Source of the DNA: Helianthus annuus
Taxonomy: Eukaryota; Streptophyta; Magnoliopsida; Asterales; Asteraceae
Reading direction: 5' to 3'
Assembly: GCF_002127325.2 (NCBI RefSeq)
Contig: NC_035447.2
Location: 25,601,780-25,665,779 of the forward strand
DNA length: 64,000 nt
Part shown: positions 34,000 through 45,406 of the stretch, piece after piece
How the letters are laid out: the number at the start of each line of letters is the position of its first letter
How positions within the stretch are numbered: the stretch's first letter is position 1
The notes under the pieces: model-generated
The model's input: the letters and a program-made list of their open reading frames with translations, nothing else
What the model was told of the DNA's origin: nothing
The model's database searches: none
Position numbers and translations under genes: made by a program

Positions 34000-34430
34000 T
34001 GTTGGTTCAGTTCTGTTTGTGCATGAAGGAAAACAATATAAATCATACCTGTCACAGCAGATAGTGGAGAGGAGAATCCAGTAATGGAGTTCGACATGCT
34101 TGTCATCTTGATCTGGTTCCTCCTTAGGGTGCTGACTGATGATGGGGACTTAGAAACCGAAAAGGGTATCGGTTAGGAGAGGAGGTTTCGTGATGATGTT
34201 ATGACTAATGGGGTGTGTGAATTGTGTAACTGAGTAACCCCTAAACCTCCACATAACTCTCCTTATATAAGCACCCAGGAGGAAACCTAATTAGTTACTA
34301 AGGGTAATATGGTCCATCAACAATTACCAACTAATTAAATAATAGGTTATTATATATTTTGATCTCTATAATGTAAATGATTAAGATGGCTATAGATTAA
34401 ATATTAATACGTAATATATTTAATCTTACA
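34000..34430 (-). repeat. 5' LTR of the LARD
   Basis: 431 bp. It carries the element's promoter by position; a TATATAAG-like box lies at about 34262-34270 on the plus strand, but I cannot show that it is used on the minus strand. Confidence 0.9.
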
Positions 34431-34435
34431 TATAA

Positions 34436-36343
34436 TACATTATTCAAGATATGAGAACCACATATATATCCATTGCTGAGAGATATGAGAACTATCATGT
34501 ATCTCATTATGAACGCTTTTCATCATAATCAAACCTTCGACTTTAACCAATCTTTTACTTTGATGTTAGGTTGATAGTGTCTAAAAGAGTCGATATCGAC
34601 TTATTAATTAAATTAAAAAATGATCTATTTTAATAAAATAACGTGGACTTAGTATTTCAACATGGCTCAAATGTATTGCGATTTTACAAAAAGAAAGCGT
34701 CGCTCATGTGTGAAGAACAACATCTTTCTAGTTGTTACATAACTATATCTACCAATATAAGGGTTATAAAGAATCCCATGGGGACATCTTAATTTTACCT
34801 TCCTTCATAGTTGTGCCATAACACTATAACAAGATAAATAAATAATCTAATATTTAAGCATTAGATTATTCTAATAATCTGGACCAATACCGGTCAAGGT
34901 CACTTTTAATCATTATGTTTGTCAATAACAAATGTCTAGAAATATATTTACCAATAAAATATTAATATCATTGAAACATATGTGTCTATAGTGGAGGTAC
35001 TAGAAGGATCAAAGTGGGGGCTTGAGTGGAAATGGGGCCATTGTTAAATCTAGTAAAAGTTGGGACCAAACCATACCACATAACATGGTTTCAGAATTCA
35101 GAGTGACATGACTTGTGATCCCCATGCGCGAGTATCGAACCAAACCCACCTCTAATTTGACATCATCCTACAATACCAACCTACTTTTCTCATAACAACT
35201 ATGGTGTAAATGACTCATGACGGTTATTAATTGCTTGAGATTAGCTAGTTAAAATTTTGAACTAAAACGAATCTAAAATAGTCAGAGACCAACCTAAGAC
35301 AGAGCTTATTTAATAAACGAGCTCGAGCATGAACTATATTCATTAACATTGATTAGGTCACGAGACTAAATGCGTTTATCATATATTTAAGATAATACAT
35401 AATATTATCATCCAAAATTATGATAGAAAACTACATACTATATATTATTTCATAATCGAAAAATTAATATATAAACATCGTTTAGTAATCTATAACAAAT
35501 AAATGAGCAGGACTTCAGGCTATAAAATTATTTACGAGCGGAACTCGAGCTTTAAACAAAGAGTTTGAAACGAGTCAAACTCAAACCCAAGAACTTTTGT
35601 AAGTTATAAGAGTTGGACTTGTGTTTAGCTTGACTCATTTACAATACCGACTATGAATATTACTCTAACAATGTTTTAACCTATTTGTTTAAAATACCAC
35701 TAATATGTTTGAAATTAATATTTCATTTCATAAATTTAAAAGGTTAGAAGTATTAAACTCCTCTAAAGTGTAATTATATGCTTACCCTACAAATAAGGTA
35801 GTTATATATTAATAACATGATTTTTGTGATCATATTTAACTAGTGACGGACGGATTTAGAATACCTCAAGACTCAAGAGGAGGCTGCAACGAGTTGAGTC
35901 AAAACGGACACAATAAAGTTAATTACATTGAGTTGTAGCAAAAAGCAATTAAGTCATATAGAAGTAGGAGACCTAGTAGTCACTTTGTTTAACTAAAGCT
36001 TTATAACATATTATATGAACATCTATTAGTAAATTTGATATATTATTTGTTGTTCATTATTATTTTTGTTTCATTGAACTATCTATTGATATATGATCTA
36101 ATGTAAATGTAAATACTTGACTTAGTTGACTATTAATCAGTTGGTTTTAAAACATTAAAACCTATCACAAAAGTCAAAAACCTAAAACTATATTACTTGG
36201 GCCGAGTTTAAACGCTCACATGTTTTGGGCCTTCTACCCAAATGGGCCTTAAGTGAAATGGATCCATGTAAATGGATCATGAAGACATAAACCACTTTTG
36301 TAGTTTTATTATAGGGTAATTTTTTATAGTAATCAAAACTAAT
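34436..36343. other. Unrecognised AT-rich region
   Basis: No gene, terminus or paired repeat was identified. A short GC-richer patch near 36190-36270 contains GGGCC-type motifs but no frame. Confidence 0.4.
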
Positions 36344-36428
36344 TTACTTTCTTGTTATAAGTAATAAAAAATGCAGAAGTTAATGTTACTTTCTTGTTAT
36401 AAGTAATAAAAAAATGCAGAAGTTAATG
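36344..36428. repeat. 42-bp tandem duplication
   Basis: Two copies (36344-36385 and 36386-36428) of a unit starting TTACTTTCTTGTTATAAG, differing by one A in a homopolymer. Confidence 0.9.
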
Positions 36429-36529
36429 TTAAAACTTATAATGCTAAATAATAATTATGAATAATACTTACCCATTTTGCATAATTATGGATTTAGACTT
36501 ATGGGATATATATTAAATATATATAGACA

Positions 36530-37471
36530 CTAGGTTATAACCCCGTGTATTATACGGGTTGAATAAATAAATTTTATATACTAAATAATAAAACAATATA
36601 TCTTTAAAAACCTCATTTATTACACGGGTTAAATAAATATAATTTTATATATTAAATAATAAAAAGTTATAGCTATAAGAACCATATTGTATGGGTTGAA
36701 TCAATGTAATTTTATATACCAAATAAAAAAGTTATATCTTTAAAACCACGTGTATTACGCGGGTTGAATAGATGTAATTTTATATACCAAATAATTAAAA
36801 AAAAATTACATCTTTAAAAATATGCGCATTACACGGTTTGAATAAATGTAATTTTCTATACTAAATAATAAAAAATATATATCCTTAAAAAACCCCGTGT
36901 ATTGTATGAATTGAATAAATCTAATTTTATATATCAAATAATAAAAAGTTATATCTTAAAAAACCTCATGTATTACATGGGTCGAGTAAATATAATTTTG
37001 CATAGTGAAAATAAAAATATTTAATATATTAATATAAAGTTTGGTTTTCATGATAAAAATAGATTATTCTGTTGTTGCAAAATTTGTTAACTAAGTCTCA
37101 ATAAATTTAAACATTTATTTAAAACTCCATAAATGTATAAATGATAAATAATATTAGTTAATTTTATTTTAAGTTTCGTAAAATCTATTTGATACCAAAC
37201 TAAACAAAACATTCAAATATAATTAATTCAAATAAATAATATTATAAATGAGAAGAAGATTAAACTAAATAATAATTATCCATAAGATATTAAACTAATA
37301 ATATTTAGTAGGAGGGTTATCTATAATATAAGATATTAAACTAAATAATATTTAGTATGAGGGTTATGTATAATTAATTAGAAGAGATTAAACTAAAATA
37401 ATAATTAGCTATAAGAGATGGTCTAATATAATGACAAGTATCCCCAAATTGGTTTCTTTTATTATATAGTT
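36530..37471 (-). mobile_element. Small Helitron-like element, minus strand
   Basis: Minus-strand 3' end: hairpin CCCGTATAATACACGGG, then GTTATAAC and CTAG (36530-36533) followed by T. The minus-strand 5' side reads ACTATATAATAAAAGAAACC, the form of a plant Helitron start that lacks its first few bases. It abuts the CTAG of the next Helitron. Most of the body is a tandem array of copies of the terminal hairpin region. Confidence 0.55.
36537..37015 (-). repeat. About seven tandem copies of a 70-bp Helitron-end unit
   Basis: Each unit has a palindrome of the type CCCCGTGTATTATACGGG, then TTGAATAAATnTAATTTTATAT, then AAATAATAAAAAGTTATA and ATCTTTAAAA. The palindromes are variably decayed. The first unit (36537) is the actual 3' hairpin of the Helitron-like element. 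Confidence 0.85.
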
Positions 37472-37509
37472 CTAGCGGTAAAACACGTGTGCAAACACGG
37501 GCCGTTTCT

Positions 37510-38084
37510 TAGAAAACCATGCATAGCCCATATTGACAGAGAGTAAAAAAATAATTAGTGCAGAATTATAAAATTGATATATACTAATGGTCAATAGGTT
37601 TATTCAACAGCAATTCCATTATGTTGATAGCAAACTATTGTTGTCTATTAACTGTTAAAAACTTCTGTTGCTTTCCAACAGACTTTCCTAAAAAATGTTA
37701 TCCATTATATAGATACGTGCATAGATATTGTTCCAAAAACGTGTTATCTATTATAGCTAAAAGACAACTATAAACATAGATTATCAGTTAATATATCAGT
37801 TACATACAATTTAACTGTTTACCCAAATAGACAATATAAACTGTTTATACACATACGTACTTCATAGAATACAACTTAAAGTTCAACAAACGTTAACTAC
37901 AAACACACAATCACCTGCCTCAACAACTTACAGCAAAACTAAATCAAAGAATCAGCAGATTTTAGAAATCAGCAGATCTTTATTCTCTCATCAACATTTC
38001 CCGGATTTGCCCTTTGAATTGGAGCTCAAAATCCAAGGAATCGGTATCATCTTCATCCCTATCAAGCTGAAGGTTAAAAAGATC
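37510..38084. other. Non-coding 3' part of the large Helitron-like element
   Basis: AT-rich, with recurring AACAG-type phrases like those at 47940-49000. No gene is seen. Confidence 0.4.
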
Positions 38085-39665
38085 TTAGAGGTCAACTGGA
38101 TTCAGACCAAGTGCATTCTCCCTTGATATCTTTTCAACACTACCATCAGACTTGATCAAAGTCAATTCATGGGTCTGTTTGTCAGACTTCCACTTTAGTA
38201 TTTTTGGGTCTGATGGGTTTCTTCGGAGAAGTTTTATTTGAGAGGAGTTTGGCGATTGAGGCCTGTTTGCCAACTTCTGAAGTGTTTGAGCAACTTGAGC
38301 TTGTAATTGCAAAGAAGCATCATCCAATCCATATCGTAACTGATTTCTGATAGACTCTTTTCTGTGCTCAGCATACCTATTTTCATCTTCCTCATCCATC
38401 AGTTGTTGTCTTTTTCTTTGGTTCAAGGCAGCGATGGATACATCTGCTGATGAGAACAACTTTTTAGATGTAACGGTCTGCCGACGTATAACAGTCCTTT
38501 CATCTTTGTATACTGGCTTTTTAGGAAGGGATGGATCTGTCTTTCTTCGCTCTTCTAACCTATTGTAAGCTCGATCAATAGACTGCTTAGTCCAATTTCC
38601 AATTTGTCTAGCAGTCCCAACCTTAGCTGCTAAAAGTTCTGCCTTCATTCTTTTATACTTCAACACTTCATCCATTTCAACCTTTTTGTATTGTTTCCAA
38701 TTGGGAGCAGATTTTGGCATTTGAGGATCTTTATTCATCTTTTCAATTCTATTAACTTCCTCATTAAGAGCCTCAAGGGGGCCAGTCTTTGAAATCAGAT
38801 CTGTAGGCTTCGTAGGGCTTGGTTTCCATGATAGTGTTTAAGAAATCATTTCTTAATGTCTTTTCTAGCTCAGCATTTGGTGACAGATTTGACATATTCT
38901 TACTCAGGTCTCTAGCAAAATCTTCCAACTTCTTGACTTCACCAAGCCAATGTTGCATGCGAGCTGATAAATTAATGTCTCCTAGCCCTTTACACTCTTC
39001 GTTTGCCTTATCTTCTGCTTGCTTGCCCTTTAGCTGAAGATATTCATAAATATTCTTTGGAGTTTCGAATCCCTGAAGAGATGGGAAGATTCTTTTAGAT
39101 GGATCATCCTCTGTGTAAAATTGAGTCATTTCATCTTGAACTGCAAGCAGTTCCAGAGGGAAAGTTACTGCCAATGGGTTGATCTTTGTTGATGGAGGTG
39201 GGACGAATGGTTTGGGTGAAGTTTGAATGAACGGAGTAGCTGATAACGGAATTGGTGCGGGTATATCTTTTTCTTCCTTTTCTTCTTCATGCACCATGAA
39301 TTTTCTCTTTCTTGTGTAAACAGATTTTGGAGAAGGAGGAGTTAGGGAAGAAAAAGGTGCCATGACTGTAAGGGTTGATTGTGATGGAAATTGAAATTGG
39401 GTAGAATCAGTGGATTGACTAACAACTGTTGAAACAACTGGTGTCTCAACCGTTGTTGTCTTAACATATGTTGAAACATTTGTTGCATCAACAATTGTTT
39501 CAGTCGAGGTTGGCAGTGGTGATGAGGATTTTGTATTCTACTTTTTGACAGGTGGTTTTTCTGGTGAGAGTTTTGTTTTAGGTGTATCAGAATCTGACTT
39601 CTTAGGTTCAGCAGTGGTTTTGAGTTTCGCAGCAGTGGTTGGTTTTTCTGGTGGTGATTCGTTAT
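38085..39665 (-). pseudogene. 3' part of a long repeat-borne ORF, split by a retrotransposon
   Basis: Continues the reading frame that starts at 47709 and is interrupted by the LTR element at 39666. From the insertion point it reads NNESPPEKPTTAAKLKTT, then meets an in-frame TAG after a PPVKK stretch (about 39540), then runs 196 codons (38773-39363) and, after a frameshift in a C run near 38770, another 217 codons to 38085. The first part is Ser/Thr/Pro-rich and low-complexity, the last part Lys/Arg/Glu-rich and helical. No catalytic motif is seen. I associate the whole with a protein family repeated many times in composite genomes and often labelled longin-like or copia-associated; this is from memory and the function is unknown. 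Confidence 0.55.
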
Positions 39666-40076
39666 TGTTGGATCGTCGTTGACCCTGAATGAGTCGATCA
39701 GAAGAGTCGTTTATCTAATTCAAAGGCGGAATCGATGAATCAGACGCTCAAACTAAATATAATGCTTCTTATATTGATTCTTGACAATGTTTACAACCTG
39801 GAAGCAATTTGGCAGCACTTCGTTACAAGTTCAGATCCGTTGCCAAATGAACTAACCTGTGCACTATATATAGTGGTTCTGGTTCGCTTATGTGGACGTC
39901 CAAATAAGCGGACCTATGTGAATTGTGTGGTTCGCTTATATGTACACTGTCCATATCAGCGGACCTACATGCTAAACCACCACTTTTCGTTTCTCGAACC
40001 TCGTGCACTCAATATTCTATCTATCCTATTCTATTACATGATACAAGACGAAGTCAATAGACGTAGTGCACTAACA
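39666..40076 (-). repeat. 3' LTR of the gag-only element (411 bp)
   Basis: Nearly identical to the 5' LTR, except that it keeps a 51-bp segment (about 39916-39966) lying between two CGGACCTA copies, which the 5' LTR has lost, and differs by one base of length near 40020. Confidence 0.92.
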
Positions 40077-40090
40077 GACTCCCCCTCGGA
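40077..40090 (-). promoter_or_regulatory. Polypurine tract of the gag-only element
   Basis: Minus-strand GAGGGGGAGTC abuts the 3' LTR. Confidence 0.75.
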
Positions 40091-42200
40091 TATTGACGAA
40101 GTCTTCAGTGTCCATTCTCTGTTATGCCACCTCTTCAGTCTTGATCATCTTGCCATCTTGTTCAGATTGTAACAATGTAAGTATCCTTCAATCTTTCTCT
40201 CTTTGACTTTTTCACCAAGATCTCTTCACTAGCTCTATCATCAACTTTTTCATCGTCAGCTGGCTCCCCCTCTCGTCAAGCTTCCGTGCTTTTAGGGATC
40301 GACACCTAGCTTTCCAGCTACAAGCTCATGCTCTCTTTCAGCTTGTCATCAGACTCCCCCTCAGACTTTGCTTTTGGGATCGTTGTCTGGATCTTTCCTA
40401 CAATCACTCATATAAATGATAAGTAACAACATTTTTAAAATCATCAATCAAATCCTCTAATCTACTCCCTCTATCAATATTCATTATAGATATGGCAGCA
40501 TTAAAGAATCCAACTCCCTCACAGTTTGTCATCCAAGTTCAAATTAATGACCTTGGAGATATCACAAACTGTTTTTGAACTTTTCTAGAAATTTCAAGTT
40601 TCAAATTAATGAACTTGTTTTATTTTCAGAAACACAATCAGCTTACTTAGACTTTGAAACTCAGCAACTCAGACATCGGTTTATCGAAAATAAAGCAGAA
40701 ATCAAAATCTTTTTGTATTTTCTGAAAATATAAAGCAGTAAAGAAATATGTACAAACATATTTACAGACAATATTTTTGTTTTGAGTATGCGACAGAGGA
40801 TCATATCAGTTTTTGACAAGTTACAAGTACCGTTGAGCTTAGTTACACATTAAGAATTAAACAATTCACTTAGATTGTCGATATACTGATCCACTTAAAT
40901 TTTCATACAAATTTCAACTGATTCAGGATACGAATTAGATGTTTTAAGAACTTAAACTCATTCATGTGTCCCACCTCTTGAATATACTCCCGTATCCAGA
41001 TCCCAATATTCAGTCTTACAGGTGAGTATACCACAGATGATATCTGTAAGGGGTTAAATGCGAAACCGTGAGAGCTCAGTTCAGAACTTCCGTTCAGCAG
41101 GGAGATGACGGCTCGACTTTTGGTGTGTCCCCTTTAGAGGATCTTTTAGTTACAACAGCAGCGACTATCAATTTTATTGTTTCATCAGCTTGCTGAGGGC
41201 GATGCTGTGTTTTAAGCATTTGCAGAAAGTATTATTCGGGGACTAGGTCAGTACTTCCATACAGCAGAAGTCCCGGAATAATACCCCAGATATCACTGAG
41301 TATAAAGACCTAGTATCTCAGAATATGGGACCTTTCAAACGAGATTTCAGGGGTTACCTATATATTCAAGTAGTGTTCCCCACGAAATAAGCAAGTGTTT
41401 GAATTTAGGTTTATATCCCGAAAAAGTTTACTAAGTGTATAAAAACCTATCGACATATCATCAGTGAGACTGTTTAACGCTATTTAATCATTACAATTCT
41501 TTAGCATACTGTAACTGTCTACTGATGTACTATCATTTCCTCTTTTTTACGCAACAACTCAAATTTTTTGAATTTTATCATGTTTTTGGCTTTTTCAAAT
41601 TTTCTAATGTTTTTGTATTTTCTAACAATTTTTCTCCCCCTAAAATGCAAAATCATTAAAGAAATTTGACAAGCGATGTAGATAGCTTTGTCTCGCCATC
41701 CATTTTCTGCTTCTCATGCTCTGATTGACAGTATCATGTTTGTCAAATTTTGTACCCCCATGATTTACAACACACTGATTTTTACAGTTTAAAAAAACCG
41801 TTTTTCAATCTGGTGAAAGTAATCATGTTTGTTCAGCCGTGAGGGTTTCGGCGTATTCAATCAACACACCCCTTACAACAAACTATTTCCCCATTATGAT
41901 TTCAAAACACTTAAGTTTGTTTTAATCAAAATGGTTTTTCTGGAAAAATAGTTTGCTTTCCAACCATTTGAAGGTTAGGGGTTTACATCATCATCTTGTT
42001 TACTTTTAACCATTTTTGAAAGATTTAACATTGTAAGGACAACTACCACAATCACTGGTAGAAAATCAAGTACAACTTAATGTCCTTGATTAACCACTAG
42101 TAAAACGAAATATCACAGTTACCATCCTGTGAATTTCTCAAGAAATATGCCGATACCTGTTCCACACTTACCAACCTGGGAACTCCGGCAAGTCAGAATT
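40091..42200. other. Non-coding region between gag and 3' LTR
   Basis: Where an autonomous Copia element would hold integrase, reverse transcriptase and RNase H, no such motif occurs in any frame. A partly repeated phrase (AGTACTTCCATACAGCAG against AGAACTTCCGTTCAGCAG) occurs near 41086 and 41251. Confidence 0.6.
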
Positions 42201-44351
42201 TTAACCAACCAATTTTGACACCCAAGCCTGACCAGTCTTAGGCGTATTTTGAGCTTTTCTCTTTTCTTCATAAAATTCTGTTACTCCTTTTTCCTTACCA
42301 TCAGCCATCTTACTAAAAATATGTTTAACATTGCTATTAAACATTTTTCCAGTATCAACACCTTTTGATTTTTGGTTCGCGGCTTGTAATGGTGGAAAAT
42401 CCTTATCATTCATTAAAAGAATTGTTTCTTCCTTTTTTACCTCAAGTTGTGGCTCTTCTGATTTTGTGGAATCAGATTCATTGCCCGAGTGTGACTTGTC
42501 TGACTTTGATCTGTCAGATTCATCGCCGACACTTTTCTTTTTCTCCTTTTTCTCTTTTGTCCTCAAATTTGTATCTGATGAAACCGTCTTGCTTGACTGT
42601 GCAATCGAGGAAGTCGATTCATCATAACTCTTATTCTTACCAACCGAAGAACCCGAGGACAAGATTCTTTCCAAATACTCTCGTGCTTTCTTTCTCTTTT
42701 TCCTCAGTCTGTCTTTTTGCCCCTGCGAAAGTTTTACTTTGGTTTCCTGAACTTTAGGTTCTTGAACCTTCTGTTCTTTGGGCTTGACGTAGACTGGTTT
42801 CTTTGCCATTCTTTGAGATTCAACCCTCGATCTTCCCATCGATTTCCTTGGGCAATCTCTAGCAATGTGTCCTCTGATATGGCAATTATAGCATCTTCTC
42901 GATTCAAACATCCAATTCTGGCAGTTAACAGAAATGTGTCCTCTAACACCACAGGTGTAGCACACTCAGTTATCATACCATTCACTTCTTTCAGTCCAAA
43001 CCTTCAGATCATAACATTGTTTGGCTTGGTTATATTCATTTCTCCTCTTCAATGTTGGATTTGTCTTTCGAGCACTATGGTCAAACCTGCACCACTTATT
43101 ACCAACACTTTGTGAGTTTTCATTTTTAAATTTTTGTGTTTTTTCATAACGATTAGATGATTTATCTGATGAGCTTTTATTTTCATTTTTAGACTTTTTC
43201 AAATTTTTATCTTTTTGTTTCTTTTCTGCATTCTTCTTAATAGGTTTTTGCTTCGAGCATTCACCTACTTCAGTAGATTGCAAAACAGTCTTTTGAAATT
43301 TTTCTTGTAAATCTAAAAATATTTTTCTTTTCTTTTCTTTTTCATCATCAGATATTTCATCACAATCTTTAATTTTGACTTTGTCAAAATTTGTGATCTT
43401 GTCACTTATTGGAACAGAGTTGATTGGTTTTGGACAAGGAAAATTCAACCTGTCTGATGAAGTCACAAAACCTTTCAACTTCTTTTCAAGTTCCTCAATC
43501 TTGATTCTTGAATTCTCAGCTTCATTTTCAAGCCGAGATATTCTTTCAAGATGTGACTTGATTAATTTTTCATTTTCAATTTTAACATTTTCAAAAACAG
43601 ACTTCTCATTTTCCAAAACTCTTATTCGATCTTGAAATTCTGTTTCTTTTTCTTTTAAAAATTTATTTTCTAATTTGATCCAAGAAACCTTTTCACTTTC
43701 ACTTTTAACTGTTTCTTTCAAAATTTTGTTTTCTGATGATAAACTGTTCAAATCATTTAAAAGTTTATCATTTTCAGATTTCAGCTTTTCACAACTCAAG
43801 CGTGACTCCAAAATCTGTTCATTATCGGCCTTTTTGCTATCATTATCACACTCTTCATCAGATGAGCATGAATGATCAAAAACTGGAGGTTTTTCTGAAA
43901 TATCTTCTGAAACTTCTTCATCTTTTTCAGATTTAACTTCCAAACTCTTTTCAGTTTTATCTGCATCAGCGTTAACCTTTCCTAAAGCTTCCTTTTTCCA
44001 ATCTTCAACCATCTTTTTCACCCTTTCATCTGTTCTCTTCTTGAATTCTACCACCTTCGGTAGACTTGCTAAACAAACTTCTCTTATCTTTTTCTCCAAA
44101 TTCGGCAAATACTCTTTATCAGATAACCTTCTTGTGTTAAAAGTTCCCTCACTAGGAAACAAATTGGTTACAGCATCAAAATCCACTTTTGATGGATCAA
44201 CTACTGGATTTCCCAGTGGATCCATGTAACACTCTAACTCTTCATTCCATCTGTTGGCTCTTTTTGCTTCTTGAAATGGTTCATTCAATTTTCTAATTTC
44301 CCATCTTGCACTATCTCTTCGCCACCAGGCATCATGATCATCATTAGCCAT
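42201..44351 (-). pseudogene. gag of the gag-only retrotransposon, one in-frame stop
   Basis: Nucleocapsid-type structural protein that would package element RNA in cytoplasmic particles. The start is placed at the ATG at 44351 (MANDDHDAWWRRDSARWE), 84 bases inside the longest frame. A globular N-terminal part is followed by a long acidic and coiled-coil region rich in Leu, Glu and Lys heptads (about 43500-43900) and then a Lys-rich stretch. At 42966-42968 an in-frame TGA breaks the frame. The same phase then continues with two CX2CX4HX4C zinc knuckles (CYTCGVRGHISVNC and CYNCHIRGHIARDC) and a basic, Ser-rich tail to 42201. The stop falls one codon before the first knuckle, so the truncated product would lack RNA-binding knuckles. 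The break is a single codon and could be suppressed or be an old lesion. Confidence 0.82.
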
Positions 44352-44389
44352 GTCTTGAAATTCTTGAAATACTTGGACGAAATCAGATT

Positions 44390-44830
44390 GCACTAATGAG
44401 CGAAACTCAAGTTGACCGAATGAGCGAACCAACAACTTTGACCAAATGAGCGAAACTGTTGGACAGATAAGCGAATCTCCTATGGACCGAATAAGCGGAC
44501 CTCCAGTTTAACCAAATAAGCGAACCTGACTATGTCCAGATAAGCGAATCAGGTTATGTTCTGATGAGAGAACCTTGTAAGTGTCTGGATAAGCGAACCG
44601 GATGAGTGAATCTAGCACTTGGACAAATAAGCGGACCAAACAAGTACGTTCGAGCGGACCTGTATGTGTCCGTTCGAGCGAATCTATCAGTGAATTTTGT
44701 CTGAAAAAGCAAACCAAACAGGTTATTTCAAGCGAACCTGTTGAATTTCAAGCGAACCTAATGTGAATTTCAAGCGGATCTATCAATTTTTGTCCAAAAA
44801 AAACGAACCTAACAACTGTCCGAAAAAGCG
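44390..44830 (-). repeat. Degenerate AAGCGAACC / ATAAGCGGACC repeat array in the leader
   Basis: About twenty copies of an 8-12 bp core AAGCGAAnC or AAGCGGACC, many preceded by GATA, AATA or TTTC, at 15-35 bp spacing. It lies between the primer-binding site and the gag start. The same core occurs in both LTRs (for example TTCGCTTATGTGGAC). Confidence 0.85.
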
Positions 44831-45026
44831 AACCTACAACCGAAGGTTATTTTGCCCATTTTTAGTTCGAATTTTAGTCTGAAAGTTTCAAGGGTTTGTT
44901 ATTATCCACTAATACACCTTCTGTGAAAAAATTGTCCAATTTTAACCGTGGAAACTTGTCCAAATCTAAAAAGAAGGTGTAGAAGACAGAAAACGGATCC
45001 AATTTGAGCTAAACTCTTCCTCCTGA

Positions 45027-45038
45027 GCTCTGATACCA
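45027..45038 (-). promoter_or_regulatory. Primer-binding site (initiator Met tRNA) of the gag-only element
   Basis: Minus-strand TGGTATCAGAGC, two bases inside the 5' LTR. Confidence 0.93.
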
Positions 45039-45040
45039 CT

Positions 45041-45401
45041 TGTTGGATCGTCGTTGACCCTGAATGAGTCGATCAGAAGAGTCGTTTATCTAATTCAAAG
45101 GCGGAATCGATGAATCAGACGCTCAAACTAAATATAATGCTTCTTATATTGATTCTTGACAATGTTTACAACCTGGAAGCAATTTGGCAGCACTTCGTTA
45201 CAAGTTCAGATCCGTTGCCAAATGAACTAACCTGTGCACTATATATAGTGGTTCTGGTTCGCTTATGTGGACGTCCAAATAAGCGGACCTACATGCTAAA
45301 CCACCACTTTTCGTTTCTCGAACCTCGTGCACTCAATATTCTATCATATCCTATTCTATTACATGATACAAGACGAAGTCAATAGACGTAGTGCACTAAC
45401 A
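45041..45401 (-). repeat. 5' LTR of the gag-only element (361 bp)
   Basis: Starts TGTTGGATCG and ends CACTAACA on the plus strand. It lacks a 51-bp segment present in the other LTR. Confidence 0.92.
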
Positions 45402-45406
45402 GTTAT

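Larger units (their letters stand above)
27433..34430 (-). mobile_element. Young 7.0-kb LTR retrotransposon without coding capacity (LARD)
   Basis: Two 431-bp LTRs (TGTTGGTTCAG...AATCTTACA) enclose about 6.1 kb, with the perfect duplication TATAA on both sides (27428-27432, 34431-34435). The primer-binding site and polypurine tract place the 5' LTR on the right, so the element reads on the minus strand. The interior has no gag or pol frame over about 100 codons and no recognisable domain, which defines a large retrotransposon derivative moved in trans by another element. The LTRs appear identical except for one base (27598 region T against G), so insertion was recent. The leader carries an 812-bp tandem duplication with hairpin arrays. 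Confidence 0.88.
39666..45401 (-). mobile_element. Gag-only LTR retrotransposon (Copia-like), non-autonomous
   Basis: The LTRs TGTTGGATCG...CACTAACA lie at both ends with the perfect duplication GTTAT (39661-39665, 45402-45406). The primer-binding site next to the right LTR and the purine tract next to the left LTR give minus-strand orientation. The only coding region is a gag-like frame (42201-44351) with two zinc knuckles; no protease, integrase, reverse transcriptase or RNase H is found, and about 2.1 kb after gag is non-coding. The LTR start and gag style suggest Copia. It sits inside the long repeat-borne ORF, splitting it. Confidence 0.88.

Noticed and set aside
42331..44229. Plus-strand frames opposite gag (66-132 codons)
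   Set aside because: They are shadows of the minus-strand gag frame. The zinc knuckles and coiled coil are on the minus strand.
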